Origin: Actinomycetota bacterium
Lineage (GTDB): Bacteria; Actinomycetota; Acidimicrobiia; Acidimicrobiales; Ilumatobacteraceae
Assembly (NCBI GenBank): GCA_009919275.1
Contig: RGCG01000002.1
Location: 1-64,000, forward strand
DNA: 64,000 bases
Direction: 5' to 3'
Of the stretch, positions 29,974 through 40,468 are shown piece after piece (the stretch's first letter is position 1; each line of letters begins with the position of its first letter). A model generated the notes under the pieces. That model was not told the origin of the DNA. It searched no databases and saw only the letters and a program-made list of their open reading frames with translations. A program made the position numbers and the translations under genes.

Positions 29974-31203
29974 GTGACGGCGCGCGAGACGACAACCGAT
30001 CTACCGCCCCGACCGCCGTTTTTCGTTCTTGCCCGAACCCACGGTCTCATGACGGTCGGCGAGGCAGTGATGACGGTCGCACTCGCCGACTCGCTCTTCT
30101 TGTCGATCAGCCCCGACGCGGCCCGCGGGAGGGTGATCCTCTTTCTGGCGCTCAGCCTGGCTCCGTTCGCGATCGTTGCACCATTCATCGGACCGCTCGT
30201 CGACCGGATGAGGGGTGGTCGTCGGCTCGTTGTGATTCTCGCCGCGTCGTTGCGTGCCGCCGTTTCGTTTCTCATGATCGGCCGAATTGATTCGCTCACA
30301 CTCTTTCCGTTGGCATTCGCCGCCCTCGTGTTGTCGAAGACGTATTCGGTGTCGAAGTCGGCACTTGTTCCCACCGTGGTTCCCAAAGAACGTGAACTCG
30401 TCGATGCGAACAGCAAACTCGGTCTTCTCTCGGGACTGATCGGCTTCGCAGCGGCCGTACCCGCGGCGATCATCCAATTGATTTCGCCAAACTTCACCCT
30501 CGGGTTGTCGGCCGCCGCGTTCATTGCCGCCGTGATCTCCGCCTGGCATCTTCCGCGCGACGTTCGCATTGCCCGGGAACCGCGTTCTCGGGCCGAAATA
30601 GAAGAGCTGCGCTCGAAGCGCGTACGCCGTGCGGTCGCCGCGATGCGCCTGATGCGGGCCCTGGTCGGGCTCATGTTCTTCCACCTGGCGTTCTGGCTCC
30701 GCGATCAAAAAGCGGGCACGGTGTGGTTTGGCTTCGCCGTTTCGCTCGCTGCCATGGGGACCATGACGGCCAATGCAATTGCGCCGATCATCCGACGGCG
30801 AATCCGGGAGGAGTCGATGATCATCGGCGCACTTGCCGCCACGGGCATCGGTGGATTCATCTGCACGTGGATTGGCGGTGTCACGGGCGGTGTCGTGCTC
30901 GTTGCCCTCGTCAACGCCTTCGCTGCGACGTGCAAGCTTGCCTACGAAGCGGTGGTGCAGTCCGACGCACCCGATGCAAACCGTGCCCGCGCCTTTGCAT
31001 CGTTCGAAACACAGTTCCAACTTGCTTGGGTCGGTGCCGGTCTGGTCCCGGTTGTACTCGACATGCCGGGTGAATTCGGCTTCTTCGTCGTCGGGTTGGT
31101 TGGCTGCGTGGGAACCTTGCTGTTCGTCTTGCGGATGCGAGCAGCTAGGCGATCTCGAGGCGGGCGAGCCACAACCCGGGCGCGTCGATCTCGGCCGGCG
31201 TAG
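29974..31203 (+). CDS. MFS transporter
   Basis: 409 aa multi-TM; GTG start preceded by TACCAT. Confidence 0.8.
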   Translation: MTARETTTDLPPRPPFFVLARTHGLMTVGEAVMTVALADSLFLSISPDAARGRVILFLALSLAPFAIVAPFIGPLVDRMRGGRRLVVILAASLRAAVSFLMIGRIDSLTLFPLAFAALVLSKTYSVSKSALVPTVVPKERELVDANSKLGLLSGLIGFAAAVPAAIIQLISPNFTLGLSAAAFIAAVISAWHLPRDVRIAREPRSRAEIEELRSKRVRRAVAAMRLMRALVGLMFFHLAFWLRDQKAGTVWFGFAVSLAAMGTMTANAIAPIIRRRIREESMIIGALAATGIGGFICTWIGGVTGGVVLVALVNAFAATCKLAYEAVVQSDAPDANRARAFASFETQFQLAWVGAGLVPVVLDMPGEFGFFVVGLVGCVGTLLFVLRMRAARRSRGGRATTRARRSRPA

Positions 31204-32338
31204 GCAACGCATCGGAGCGTCGCAACAGGTCGAGCACCTGATCGGGGGTCGCGCGTTCGAGGATGCCACGGATGAACGCACGACCCCGTTCGACGGTCGC
31301 CCGGGTGTGATGAATACCGAGGAGGTGTTCTACGAATCGATCGGCGGGGGAGGACTCGATGCGGCGTCGCCGGAGTGCCTCGCTGACAGCGGGTGCCCCG
31401 CCGAGCAGACGTTGGGTGACCCCATCGACAATCCAATCGATGAGGCCCACGGTGCATGCGAGCAGAGCATCGAGCCGTGGACGGAGCTCCTCTTGTTCGG
31501 GGGAGATCACGGCACCGAGCAACAGCGCAGGGTCGGACATCGTTTGCTGAAACGCCGCCATCGGGTTTGATGCGTCGATGTCGGTCTCGGAGAGTTTTTC
31601 GATGACTGCATCGGGATCGGGTGAGAAAGCCGAGACGTATGCGTTGACGGCATCGAGAAGCGCACTGCGCAGGTGTGGCGTGCCCAGAACCGCATGGGCA
31701 GCAAGTTCGTGCACCAGAACCCACATGCGGATGTCGGCGACCGGCAGGTCCCATTCGGCGGCGAAGCCGTCGACGTTTGTCGCGACGATGAGCAACGGCT
31801 TCGCGGGGTCGCGTGGAAGCAGGAGGTCGTATTGGCCGAACGCACGAGCCGCGAGCTGGCCGACCATCGAGCCGATGGTCATGCCGAGCATCATCGGGGC
31901 CATCGCCGACATGAGACCGTTCATCATCGACGTCATGGGATCGTCGGTGGCGGTGTCGTTGGAGCCGGTACCCGGGCGCTTGCCGAGGGCGGTCGCGAGG
32001 TTGTCGAAAACCGGCTTGTAGGACTCGAGCGTCGAGTGGCACCACTGTGCCGAGGTGACGCAGTCGATTCGCGGTTCGGCCGTTCCCACACCCGCCAGGA
32101 AATCGGCGATGTGGCGTTGGGCGAGGGGAGCCAGATTTTCGAAGGCAATTCGCGATGCGGGTTCGACGTTGGCGGTTCCCTGGCCGACCCCCATGTAGGC
32201 AACTTGACGTGCGATTTCCCAGTTCAACGGGCCTTGGCCGGCGAGAGATTTCATGATGTCGCCGAGAAACGGCATTGCACCGAAGGGGTTGCCTCCACCG
32301 AACGGGAATTCGCCCGGCGGAGTGTCGTCGTCGGCCAT
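31145..32338 (-). CDS. Zincin_2 (DUF2342) family protein
   Basis: 397 aa; MWVLVHELAAHAVLGTPHLR region matches the family but the HExxH motif is altered. Confidence 0.8.
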   Translation of the reverse strand: MADDDTPPGEFPFGGGNPFGAMPFLGDIMKSLAGQGPLNWEIARQVAYMGVGQGTANVEPASRIAFENLAPLAQRHIADFLAGVGTAEPRIDCVTSAQWCHSTLESYKPVFDNLATALGKRPGTGSNDTATDDPMTSMMNGLMSAMAPMMLGMTIGSMVGQLAARAFGQYDLLLPRDPAKPLLIVATNVDGFAAEWDLPVADIRMWVLVHELAAHAVLGTPHLRSALLDAVNAYVSAFSPDPDAVIEKLSETDIDASNPMAAFQQTMSDPALLLGAVISPEQEELRPRLDALLACTVGLIDWIVDGVTQRLLGGAPAVSEALRRRRIESSPADRFVEHLLGIHHTRATVERGRAFIRGILERATPDQVLDLLRRSDALPTPAEIDAPGLWLARLEIA

Positions 32339-32378
32339 GTTCTGATGATACGACCGTATGGCGCGAGGTGCTTCGTCG

Positions 32379-33149
32379 TCAGTCGAGTCGTGACAACAGA
32401 CTCTCAACGGCGGCCATCGGAACGAAACCAATCGCGCCATCACGCGTCGTGAAGAGTCCGAGCGCCTTGCCTGCCGGGTCGACGACCACCGCCGCTTCGG
32501 GAACGTCGACGTTGGCCACGTCACCACCGAGCGGTACGAATCGACTGGTGTCACTCTTCACGGCGATGCCGATCACCGCTGCGACATCTCCCGAAGTCTC
32601 GGGGCCCGTGCGGACGATGACGTCGGTTCCACTCGCCGGCGCAACCGTTGATGTTGCGACGACCGAGGATCGTGGTGGGTTGCCGCCCGCGAGGACCACC
32701 AGCCCCAGGTCTTCGTCGCGTGCAATGACTTCAAGGTCGTATTCCTCGTCGTATTCCTCGTCATATTCCTCGGGTTGGTTGATACTGACGAGGAAGGTGC
32801 GATCTGCATGGTCGACGGCGATGACGAACCGTGAGCCGTCGTCGACGAGGAAACCGGGTGGCGCCGCATCGGTGGCTGTGGCGCCGCGTGTGGCCACGCC
32901 TGCGGCATTGCGCACGGTCGGGGTCGATTCGCGTTGGGCGTCTCGTGGCACCACGAGTGCAACGACGGCGACAATGAGGGCCAGCCCCAGGCCGCCCGCA
33001 AGTGATGCAACGACGGGATTGAGCGGTGGTGCAGGTCGTCGTTGGATCGCCCGACGGGATTGGCCGATCTCGCTTGGGTGGCGCCACTCGCGCTCGTGTT
33101 TGGGCAACGGCGCGGGCTTCACCTCCAGGCGGTCGTCGTCTTCGGGCAT
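32379..33149 (-). CDS. membrane-anchored, degenerate trypsin/HtrA-like protein
   Basis: Single TM (VVASLAGGLGLALIVAVVALVV) followed by a beta-rich extracytoplasmic domain lacking a recognisable catalytic Ser motif. Confidence 0.55.
   Translation of the reverse strand: MPEDDDRLEVKPAPLPKHEREWRHPSEIGQSRRAIQRRPAPPLNPVVASLAGGLGLALIVAVVALVVPRDAQRESTPTVRNAAGVATRGATATDAAPPGFLVDDGSRFVIAVDHADRTFLVSINQPEEYDEEYDEEYDLEVIARDEDLGLVVLAGGNPPRSSVVATSTVAPASGTDVIVRTGPETSGDVAAVIGIAVKSDTSRFVPLGGDVANVDVPEAAVVVDPAGKALGLFTTRDGAIGFVPMAAVESLLSRLD
32737..32772. repeat. 12-bp tandem repeat x3 encoding EEYD x3
   Basis: gtcgtattcctc / gtcgtattcctc / gtcatattcctc inside the 32379-33149 CDS. Confidence 0.85.
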
Positions 33150-33225
33150 GGAGAGGACAGTAATTAGCCGCCACCCAAATTGGACGTCGGGTCCGAATCA
33201 CGGTGTGGTCGGTACCATTTCATCC

Positions 33226-33708
33226 GTGTCCGGACGTGAAGTTCCTGCCGCCGATCACGGCGACAACTGGGTCGCCATCACCAGCGACGCGCTCGATGTT
33301 GGTCGGGCGTACGACTGGGCGTTGCAGCCGTCGTGTGGCGCGGTTGTGGTCTTTTCCGGAACCGTGCGCGATCATGCCGACGGTCGGGACAACGTCACAC
33401 ACCTCACCTACGAGGCCTACGAAGACAAAGCCGTTGTTCGTATGGCAGAAATCATTGACGAGGCACGACGCAAGTGGCCGACGGTCGTGCGGGTGGCAAT
33501 GTTGCATCGAGTGGGTCGATTGACCCTCGGAGAATCGTCGGTGTTGGTCGTCGTTTCCTCGCCGCACCGCCCGGAAGCATTCGAAGCTGGACGCTTCTGC
33601 ATCGACACCTTGAAGGTTGCGGTTCCGATCTGGAAACAAGAGGAGTGGTCGGAAGGGTCCGACTGGGGAACCGGAGCGCACGACATCGGAAGCGTCCCGC
33701 GTTCATGA
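33226..33708 (+). CDS. moaE: molybdopterin synthase catalytic subunit
   Basis: GAVVVFSGTVRDHADG, HRVGRLTLGESSVLVVVSSPHR, PIWKQEEW. Confidence 0.95.
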   Translation: MSGREVPAADHGDNWVAITSDALDVGRAYDWALQPSCGAVVVFSGTVRDHADGRDNVTHLTYEAYEDKAVVRMAEIIDEARRKWPTVVRVAMLHRVGRLTLGESSVLVVVSSPHRPEAFEAGRFCIDTLKVAVPIWKQEEWSEGSDWGTGAHDIGSVPRS

Positions 33709-33929
33709 TCGCCGCGCAGACCGCCGTGGTGGTGTTCGCCGTTCTCGCCCTCGCCTGTGGTGCGGCACTTGCAACTGTTCTTTTCCGTCAGCAACACCAG
33801 ACCGGTATCTATGACGGAATCGAAAATTTCCGTCGTCACATCGACGCACTCTCACCCGAGGCGCGTCGGAACGTCGTCAATCGGCAGGTCGAGACGCGAA
33901 GCGCTGACCGCACCGATCCCCGTTTGTAG
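33705..33929 (+). CDS. small membrane protein, hypothetical
   Basis: ATGA overlap with moaE; N-terminal TM segment. Confidence 0.6.
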   Translation: MIAAQTAVVVFAVLALACGAALATVLFRQQHQTGIYDGIENFRRHIDALSPEARRNVVNRQVETRSADRTDPRL

Positions 33930-33983
33930 GCGCCATTCGCCCTCACGGTTCTCGTCGCCTCTCGCGACATACACTGGGCGCGC

Positions 33984-34988
33984 ATGGCCCGCGACCTCGC
34001 TATCGACCTCGGCACCGCGAACACGCTGGTCTACATGAAGGGCCGCGGCATCGTGTTGAACGAGCCGTCGGTCATCGCGGTCAATCGCAAGACCAGTGAG
34101 GTCCTCGCCACGGGGCACGAGGCGTGGAACATGATCGGTCGCACCCCCGGGTACATCGTTGCGGTGCGGCCTCTTCGCGGTGGGGCAATCACCGACTTCG
34201 ACATCACCGAGCGAATGATTCGCTTGCTTCTTCAGCGGGTCGGAGTTTCGCGGTTCACCCGCCCCAAGGTCGTCATCTGTGTTCCGTCGGCGATCACCGA
34301 AGTCGAGCGTCGCGCGGTGACCGATGCAACGCGCCGAGCCGGAGCCTCCGATGCACAGTTGATCGAACAACCGATGGCAGCCGCCATCGGTGCCGAGCTT
34401 CCCATCGACGAACCGGTGGGCAACATGGTCATCGACATCGGTGGCGGAACAAGCGAGACCGCCGTCATCAGCCTCGGCGGCGTCGTGGCTCTCGAGGCCA
34501 TCCGCGTGGGCAGCTTCGATATCGACGCTGCCATCCAAACCTACGTGCGCCGCGAACACGGCATTGCCATCGGAGAGCGGACTGCCGAGGAAATCAAGAT
34601 CCAAATCGGAACCGCCGCACCGATGCCAAACGAACGCGGTGCTCAGGTACGTGGGCGCGATCTCGTCACCGGACTTCCGAAGAACATCGATCTCTCGGCC
34701 GAGGAAGTGCGCTTCGCAATCGACGAAGTCGTGTCGCAGATCGTTCAGTCGGTCACTCGTTGTCTGTCGAAAGTGCCACCGGAAATGGCACAGGACTTCC
34801 TGCAGCGCGGCATGTACCTCGTGGGTGGTGGCGGATTGCTTCGCGGCCTTGCCCAGCGAATCGAACGTGAAACCGACGTGCCGGTGCGCATGTCGCCGAT
34901 GCCCCTCGAGGCCGTCGTGCTCGGCGCGGGCCACTGCGTCGAGAACTACCAAGTCCTCCGCAGTATGTTCATGGGCGCGAGGCGTTAG
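33984..34988 (+). CDS. mreB: rod shape-determining protein MreB
   Basis: LAIDLGTANTLVYMKGRGIVLNEPSVIAV; IDIGGGTSETAVISLGG. Confidence 0.96.
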   Translation: MARDLAIDLGTANTLVYMKGRGIVLNEPSVIAVNRKTSEVLATGHEAWNMIGRTPGYIVAVRPLRGGAITDFDITERMIRLLLQRVGVSRFTRPKVVICVPSAITEVERRAVTDATRRAGASDAQLIEQPMAAAIGAELPIDEPVGNMVIDIGGGTSETAVISLGGVVALEAIRVGSFDIDAAIQTYVRREHGIAIGERTAEEIKIQIGTAAPMPNERGAQVRGRDLVTGLPKNIDLSAEEVRFAIDEVVSQIVQSVTRCLSKVPPEMAQDFLQRGMYLVGGGGLLRGLAQRIERETDVPVRMSPMPLEAVVLGAGHCVENYQVLRSMFMGARR

Positions 34989-35094
34989 CCGAACGCCCGG
35001 TGGGCATTTCGCGAGGCGTTAGCCGAGCGCCCGGTGGGCATTTCGCGAGGCGTTAGCCGAGCGCCCGGTGGGCATTTCGCGAGGCGTTAGCCGG
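34977..35094. repeat. 34-bp tandem repeat, about 3.4 copies (GCGAGGCGTTAGCCGAGCGCCCGGTGGGCATTTC)n
   Basis: Copies at 34977-35010, 35011-35044, 35045-35078 and partial 35079-35094. Contains the mreB stop and the 3' end of the convergent gene. Confidence 0.97.
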
Positions 35095-36135
35095 CGCGAA
35101 GGACGCGGCCTTGTTGCCCGTGATCTTGATTGCGGTGACGCGTCCGGTGCAATAGTCCCCGAAGACGTACCAGCCGAGGAGTGCAGGGAGAGCCTTGTCG
35201 CGTACCTTCGTGCCGCCGATGATCGAACAGCCCTCTTCGCCGTGTTCGTAGACGTAGACGGGTGGGGCATGGTCAGGGGCGGACTGGTCCTTGTTCAGGC
35301 GCGAACGCCCCTCGTAGGCGCTCCACCCGAAGTTGGCCCCACGCCCCGACCCGTCAACGGCCCACGCGACGTTCAGTTCTTCCCAACGTTGTTGGCCGAC
35401 ATCGGGAACCCACAGGTTCATTTCGTCGTCGAACTCGAACCGCCACGGATTGCGAAGTCCGATGGCCCAGATTCTCGGGTCGGCCGACTTCGCGTCGCGG
35501 GCGAGCGAGTCGATGCTGACGATCTTCCCGAACAACGACTTGGGGTCGAGTGCGAGACGCTTCGGGTCGTTACCCGAGCCGCTGTCGCCGGTGCTGATGA
35601 AGAGTCGGCCGCCCGGACCAAAGTCCATGCTGCCGCCGTTGTGGACCGACTTCTGGTTTCGTACCAGTTGGAAGACGACGACCCGTGTTGAGGCGTCTGC
35701 AGTGTTGTCGTCACGCATTGCGTAGCGGGCCACCACCGTGTTGCCCTTCGAGTCGGTGTAGTTGACGAACAAGTAACGACCGTTCGTGTGGAAGACGAGG
35801 CCGAGAAGGCCACGTTCCGCATCGGCGCGGGTGAATCGGGTGAGATTGAGTACGACGGAGCGTCCCTTCGAGACTGCGTCGTAACGAATGACCACACCAT
35901 TTTGTTCCGCGATGTAGAGGCCGTCGTCGTTCGCGCGGGTGGCAATGTCGACGGGAATTCTCGCCGAGGTCACCTTCTCCAGTCGTAGCGCCTTGTTCGA
36001 CACTGATCCGGCGTGTGTCGGACCCAATCCGCCAACCCAGGGGACCGCGGTGACGAATGCGATCGCAAGCAGCAGGGCGCGTACCGATAGGCGCCGCTGA
36101 AACGTGGGAATTCTCACCGAAGTGAGTGTAGGCAT
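35053..36135 (-). CDS. PQQ-dependent sugar dehydrogenase-like (glucose/sorbosone dehydrogenase family), C-terminus apparently truncated
   Basis: DDGLYIAEQNGVVIRY, GLRNPWRFEFDDEMNLWVPDVGQ; last residues ANASRNAHRALG derive from the 34-bp repeat. Confidence 0.88.
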   Translation of the reverse strand: MPTLTSVRIPTFQRRLSVRALLLAIAFVTAVPWVGGLGPTHAGSVSNKALRLEKVTSARIPVDIATRANDDGLYIAEQNGVVIRYDAVSKGRSVVLNLTRFTRADAERGLLGLVFHTNGRYLFVNYTDSKGNTVVARYAMRDDNTADASTRVVVFQLVRNQKSVHNGGSMDFGPGGRLFISTGDSGSGNDPKRLALDPKSLFGKIVSIDSLARDAKSADPRIWAIGLRNPWRFEFDDEMNLWVPDVGQQRWEELNVAWAVDGSGRGANFGWSAYEGRSRLNKDQSAPDHAPPVYVYEHGEEGCSIIGGTKVRDKALPALLGWYVFGDYCTGRVTAIKITGNKAASFAPANASRNAHRALG

Positions 36136-37223
36136 CAGCCCCGTTGGGTGAGGAGGCTCACGGTGCCACCGAGTTCGAGGACGTAGACGTCACCCGAGGC
36201 GACCGTTCTCACGGCCGTCACCGAACCGGCATTCTCGACGAGCCTTGTGATGGAAGTCGTCTTCTTCCCGTTCACCTCGATGGCGGTGATGTGTCCGGTG
36301 CAGTAGTCGCCGAACACGTACCAGCCGGTGAGTGTCGGCAACTTCGGTGACCGCACCCGGGTGCCTCCCGAGATCGAGCAGCCATCGTCGCCGTGTTCGT
36401 AGACGTACACAGGTGCAAGGTGGTTCCTCGCCGTTTGATCCTTGTTGAATCGCGCAAAGCCTTCGTACGCGCTCCATCCGAAGTTGGCATTGCGCCCCGA
36501 CCCCAACGTTGCCCACGCGACGCTGACTTCTTCCCACTTGTCCTGGCCGACGTCGGCGACCCAGAGATTCATGTCGTTGTCGAACTCGAATCGCCATGGA
36601 TTGCGCAGCCCAATCGACCAGATTCGTGGATCGGCGGCACGCTTGTTGCGTGCAAGTGGATCGATACTGATGATCTTTCCGAGCATCGACTTGCGGTCGA
36701 GTGCGAATCGTTGCGGGTCGTCGCGCGAGCCGCCGTCGCCCGTGCCGATGTACAGACGGTTGCTTGGTCCGAACGCGAGACCGCCGCCGTTGTGGTTGGC
36801 GTAGGGCTGCTCGAGCGAAAAGAGCTCGACGCGGGTCGCGGGATCGGCCACGTTTCCGGTGGTCATGCGGAATCTTGCGACGATGGTGTCGCCGGCGGCG
36901 TCGGTGTAATTCGCGAAGAGAAATTGGCCGTTGGGGTGAAAGGCGACTCCCAGCAGACCGCGTTCGCCGGAGGCGCCGGTGAGCGACGTGAGATCGAGAG
37001 CGGTCGTCTTTGCCTTTGTCTTTGGCGCGTAACGAATGACGAGGCCATCTTGTTCGGCGATGTAGAGGCCGTCGTCCCCCGGGCGCGAGGCGATGTCGAC
37101 GGGTTTCGATGCGTTCGTGACCTTCACCAGTCGCGCAGATGGCATTTGTGCCGCCCCGACCCCGTCGAGGGTGCCACCAAGAATGAAACCCGCGACCGCG
37201 AGGAGGGAAATTGGTTTACGCAT
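36135..37223 (-). CDS. PQQ-dependent sugar dehydrogenase-like paralog
   Basis: Tandem paralog with the same motifs and a complete C-terminus (VTAVRTVASGDVYVLELGGTVSLLTQRG). Confidence 0.92.
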   Translation of the reverse strand: MRKPISLLAVAGFILGGTLDGVGAAQMPSARLVKVTNASKPVDIASRPGDDGLYIAEQDGLVIRYAPKTKAKTTALDLTSLTGASGERGLLGVAFHPNGQFLFANYTDAAGDTIVARFRMTTGNVADPATRVELFSLEQPYANHNGGGLAFGPSNRLYIGTGDGGSRDDPQRFALDRKSMLGKIISIDPLARNKRAADPRIWSIGLRNPWRFEFDNDMNLWVADVGQDKWEEVSVAWATLGSGRNANFGWSAYEGFARFNKDQTARNHLAPVYVYEHGDDGCSISGGTRVRSPKLPTLTGWYVFGDYCTGHITAIEVNGKKTTSITRLVENAGSVTAVRTVASGDVYVLELGGTVSLLTQRG

Positions 37224-38073
37224 CGGCGTTGACGCGCGCTAGCCCCTCTTGCACGACCGTGATTGCGAGCTGACCATCCTGTGTGTAGATGGATCCGCCA
37301 GCGAGTCCGCGGGCGTTCGAAGTTGAGATGGAGTACTGGTCGTAGAGCATCCACTCGTCGGCGCGAAACGGTCGATGAAACCACATGGCGTGATCGAGAC
37401 TTGCCATCTGCACGCCCTTTGAATTCCACGACAATCCGTGGGGCAACAAGGTTGTATCGAGAAGTGTGAAGTCGCTTGCGTAGGTGGCGATGCAGGTGTG
37501 AAGAACGGGATCGTCGGGCAGTGTGCCGTCGGCGCGCATCCACACGCGTTGGCCGAGTGTCGGCACGCCCTCGCGGGAAAACGGATCACCATCGACGTAG
37601 CGAAGGTCGATCGGGCGCGGCCTGTCGTACCACTCACCAATGAGGTGTTTGTAGGGCGCCATGCGTTCCTTGAAGTCGGGCAGTGTCTCGGGATCGGCAA
37701 GGTTGTTCGGCCCGTTGATCTGGTGGTCGGGGCCGGGCTCGTTGAGGTGGAACGACGCCTGGAGGTTGAAGATGACCTCGCCATGTTGGATGGCGACGAC
37801 ACGCCGGGTGGTGAAACTTCGTCCGTCGCGGATGCGGTCGACGTTGTAGAGAATCGGAACCCAGGGATCCCCCGGGCGCAGAAAGTAGGCGTGGAGAGAG
37901 TGCACGTGGCGGTCGGCCTCGACGGTGCGGGCCGCAGCCACCAGTGCCTGGCCCGCCACTTGGCCACCAAAGACACGCTGCCGGTTTTCATCGGGCGACT
38001 TGCCGCGAAACACGTTGACTTCGATGGCTTCGAGGTCGAGGAGATCGATGAGGTCGTCGAGCGCGGATTTCAT
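37216..38073 (-). CDS. tesB: acyl-CoA thioesterase II
   Basis: RVFGGQVAGQALVAAARTV; HSLHAYFLRPGD; SLDHAMWFHRPFRADEWMLYDQ. Confidence 0.95.
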   Translation of the reverse strand: MKSALDDLIDLLDLEAIEVNVFRGKSPDENRQRVFGGQVAGQALVAAARTVEADRHVHSLHAYFLRPGDPWVPILYNVDRIRDGRSFTTRRVVAIQHGEVIFNLQASFHLNEPGPDHQINGPNNLADPETLPDFKERMAPYKHLIGEWYDRPRPIDLRYVDGDPFSREGVPTLGQRVWMRADGTLPDDPVLHTCIATYASDFTLLDTTLLPHGLSWNSKGVQMASLDHAMWFHRPFRADEWMLYDQYSISTSNARGLAGGSIYTQDGQLAITVVQEGLARVNADA

Positions 38074-38136
38074 TGCACCCCATGTTGTCAGGGCAGGGGA
38101 CCGCACACAACGTGGGAGAGGGGTACCATCGCCCCC

Positions 38137-39428
<1,292 letters not shown>

Positions 39429-39439
39429 CGGCCGCAACA

Positions 39440-40468
39440 TCAGTGGTCGAGGAAGCCGTGGCGGAAGAGCCGCGAACCCGGTGATGCTCCGGTAATGGCA
39501 TCGGCCGCCAAGATGACTGCTGCACCCGTGTAAGCCGTGCGTTCGTCGGCGGGGAACGCAATGCGATCGGGGTAGACGATTCCCGTGAGGTACGAACCGT
39601 CGTCGCAGCGGTGCGCACGCGTCCACGACAACAACTTCACGGCGGTATCGATGTCGCCGAGGGCGGAGTGGGCGAGCGAGCACTCGGCCGTCTCCGCTGC
39701 GGTTATCCAAGGTTCGTCACTCACGCAACGGATGCCGAGACCATCCATTGAAAACGTGTCCCACAACGACGCAAGGCGATCCTTGGCCTGGGATCCCTCC
39801 ATCGTGCCCGTCATGACGGGGTAGTACCAGTCCATCGCCCATCGTTCCTTTGGTTCGAAAGCGGTGAGATCGGTACGCACGACATGGTCGATTGCATCGG
39901 CCGCGCGCAACAGATGATCGGGGTGGTCGTCGACGAGAGCAGCCAACATCGCACCGCAGCGAAGCGAATGCCTGATCGACGACGATCCGGTGAGAAGCGA
40001 GTAGTTCCAGGGCATCTCATCGACCTCGCGGGCCCACAGCACCGTTCCATCGGACTTTCGGTGATTGAGTACCCATTCGAGGGCGGCACTGACGACCGGC
40101 CACAGATTCTTCACCGTGGCGATGTCGCCGGTGCACAACCAGTGGTGCCACAGCCCGGCTGCGACATAGGCACAGACGTTTGTGTCGAGCTTTGCATCTT
40201 CGATGCCGCCGTCGGAGAGGTAGTAGTTGTGCCACGCACCATCATCGCGTTGGGTCGAGGCCAGCCAGTCGTAAGCGAGGCGGGCTTCGCGATGCAGGCC
40301 CAACGTGTCGAGCGCCATCGCGGTTTCGACGTGGTTCCACGGATCGCAGTGTCCACCGTCGAACCAAGGAATCATCCCGTTGGGCAACTGCAAGCGGGCG
40401 ATTGATTCTGCCGTCGCGAGAAGTTCGGCATGGCTGACGACCCCGCTGATGGTGAGATCGTGTTTCAT
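39440..40468 (-). CDS. prenyltransferase-like / alpha-alpha barrel protein
   Basis: Start MKHDLTISG; repeated W-rich helical-barrel pattern. Confidence 0.6.
   Translation of the reverse strand: MKHDLTISGVVSHAELLATAESIARLQLPNGMIPWFDGGHCDPWNHVETAMALDTLGLHREARLAYDWLASTQRDDGAWHNYYLSDGGIEDAKLDTNVCAYVAAGLWHHWLCTGDIATVKNLWPVVSAALEWVLNHRKSDGTVLWAREVDEMPWNYSLLTGSSSIRHSLRCGAMLAALVDDHPDHLLRAADAIDHVVRTDLTAFEPKERWAMDWYYPVMTGTMEGSQAKDRLASLWDTFSMDGLGIRCVSDEPWITAAETAECSLAHSALGDIDTAVKLLSWTRAHRCDDGSYLTGIVYPDRIAFPADERTAYTGAAVILAADAITGASPGSRLFRHGFLDH

Noticed and set aside
34977-35094. CRISPR or integron-like attC array
   Set aside because: Contiguous 34-bp units without variable spacers, no cas or integrase genes nearby.
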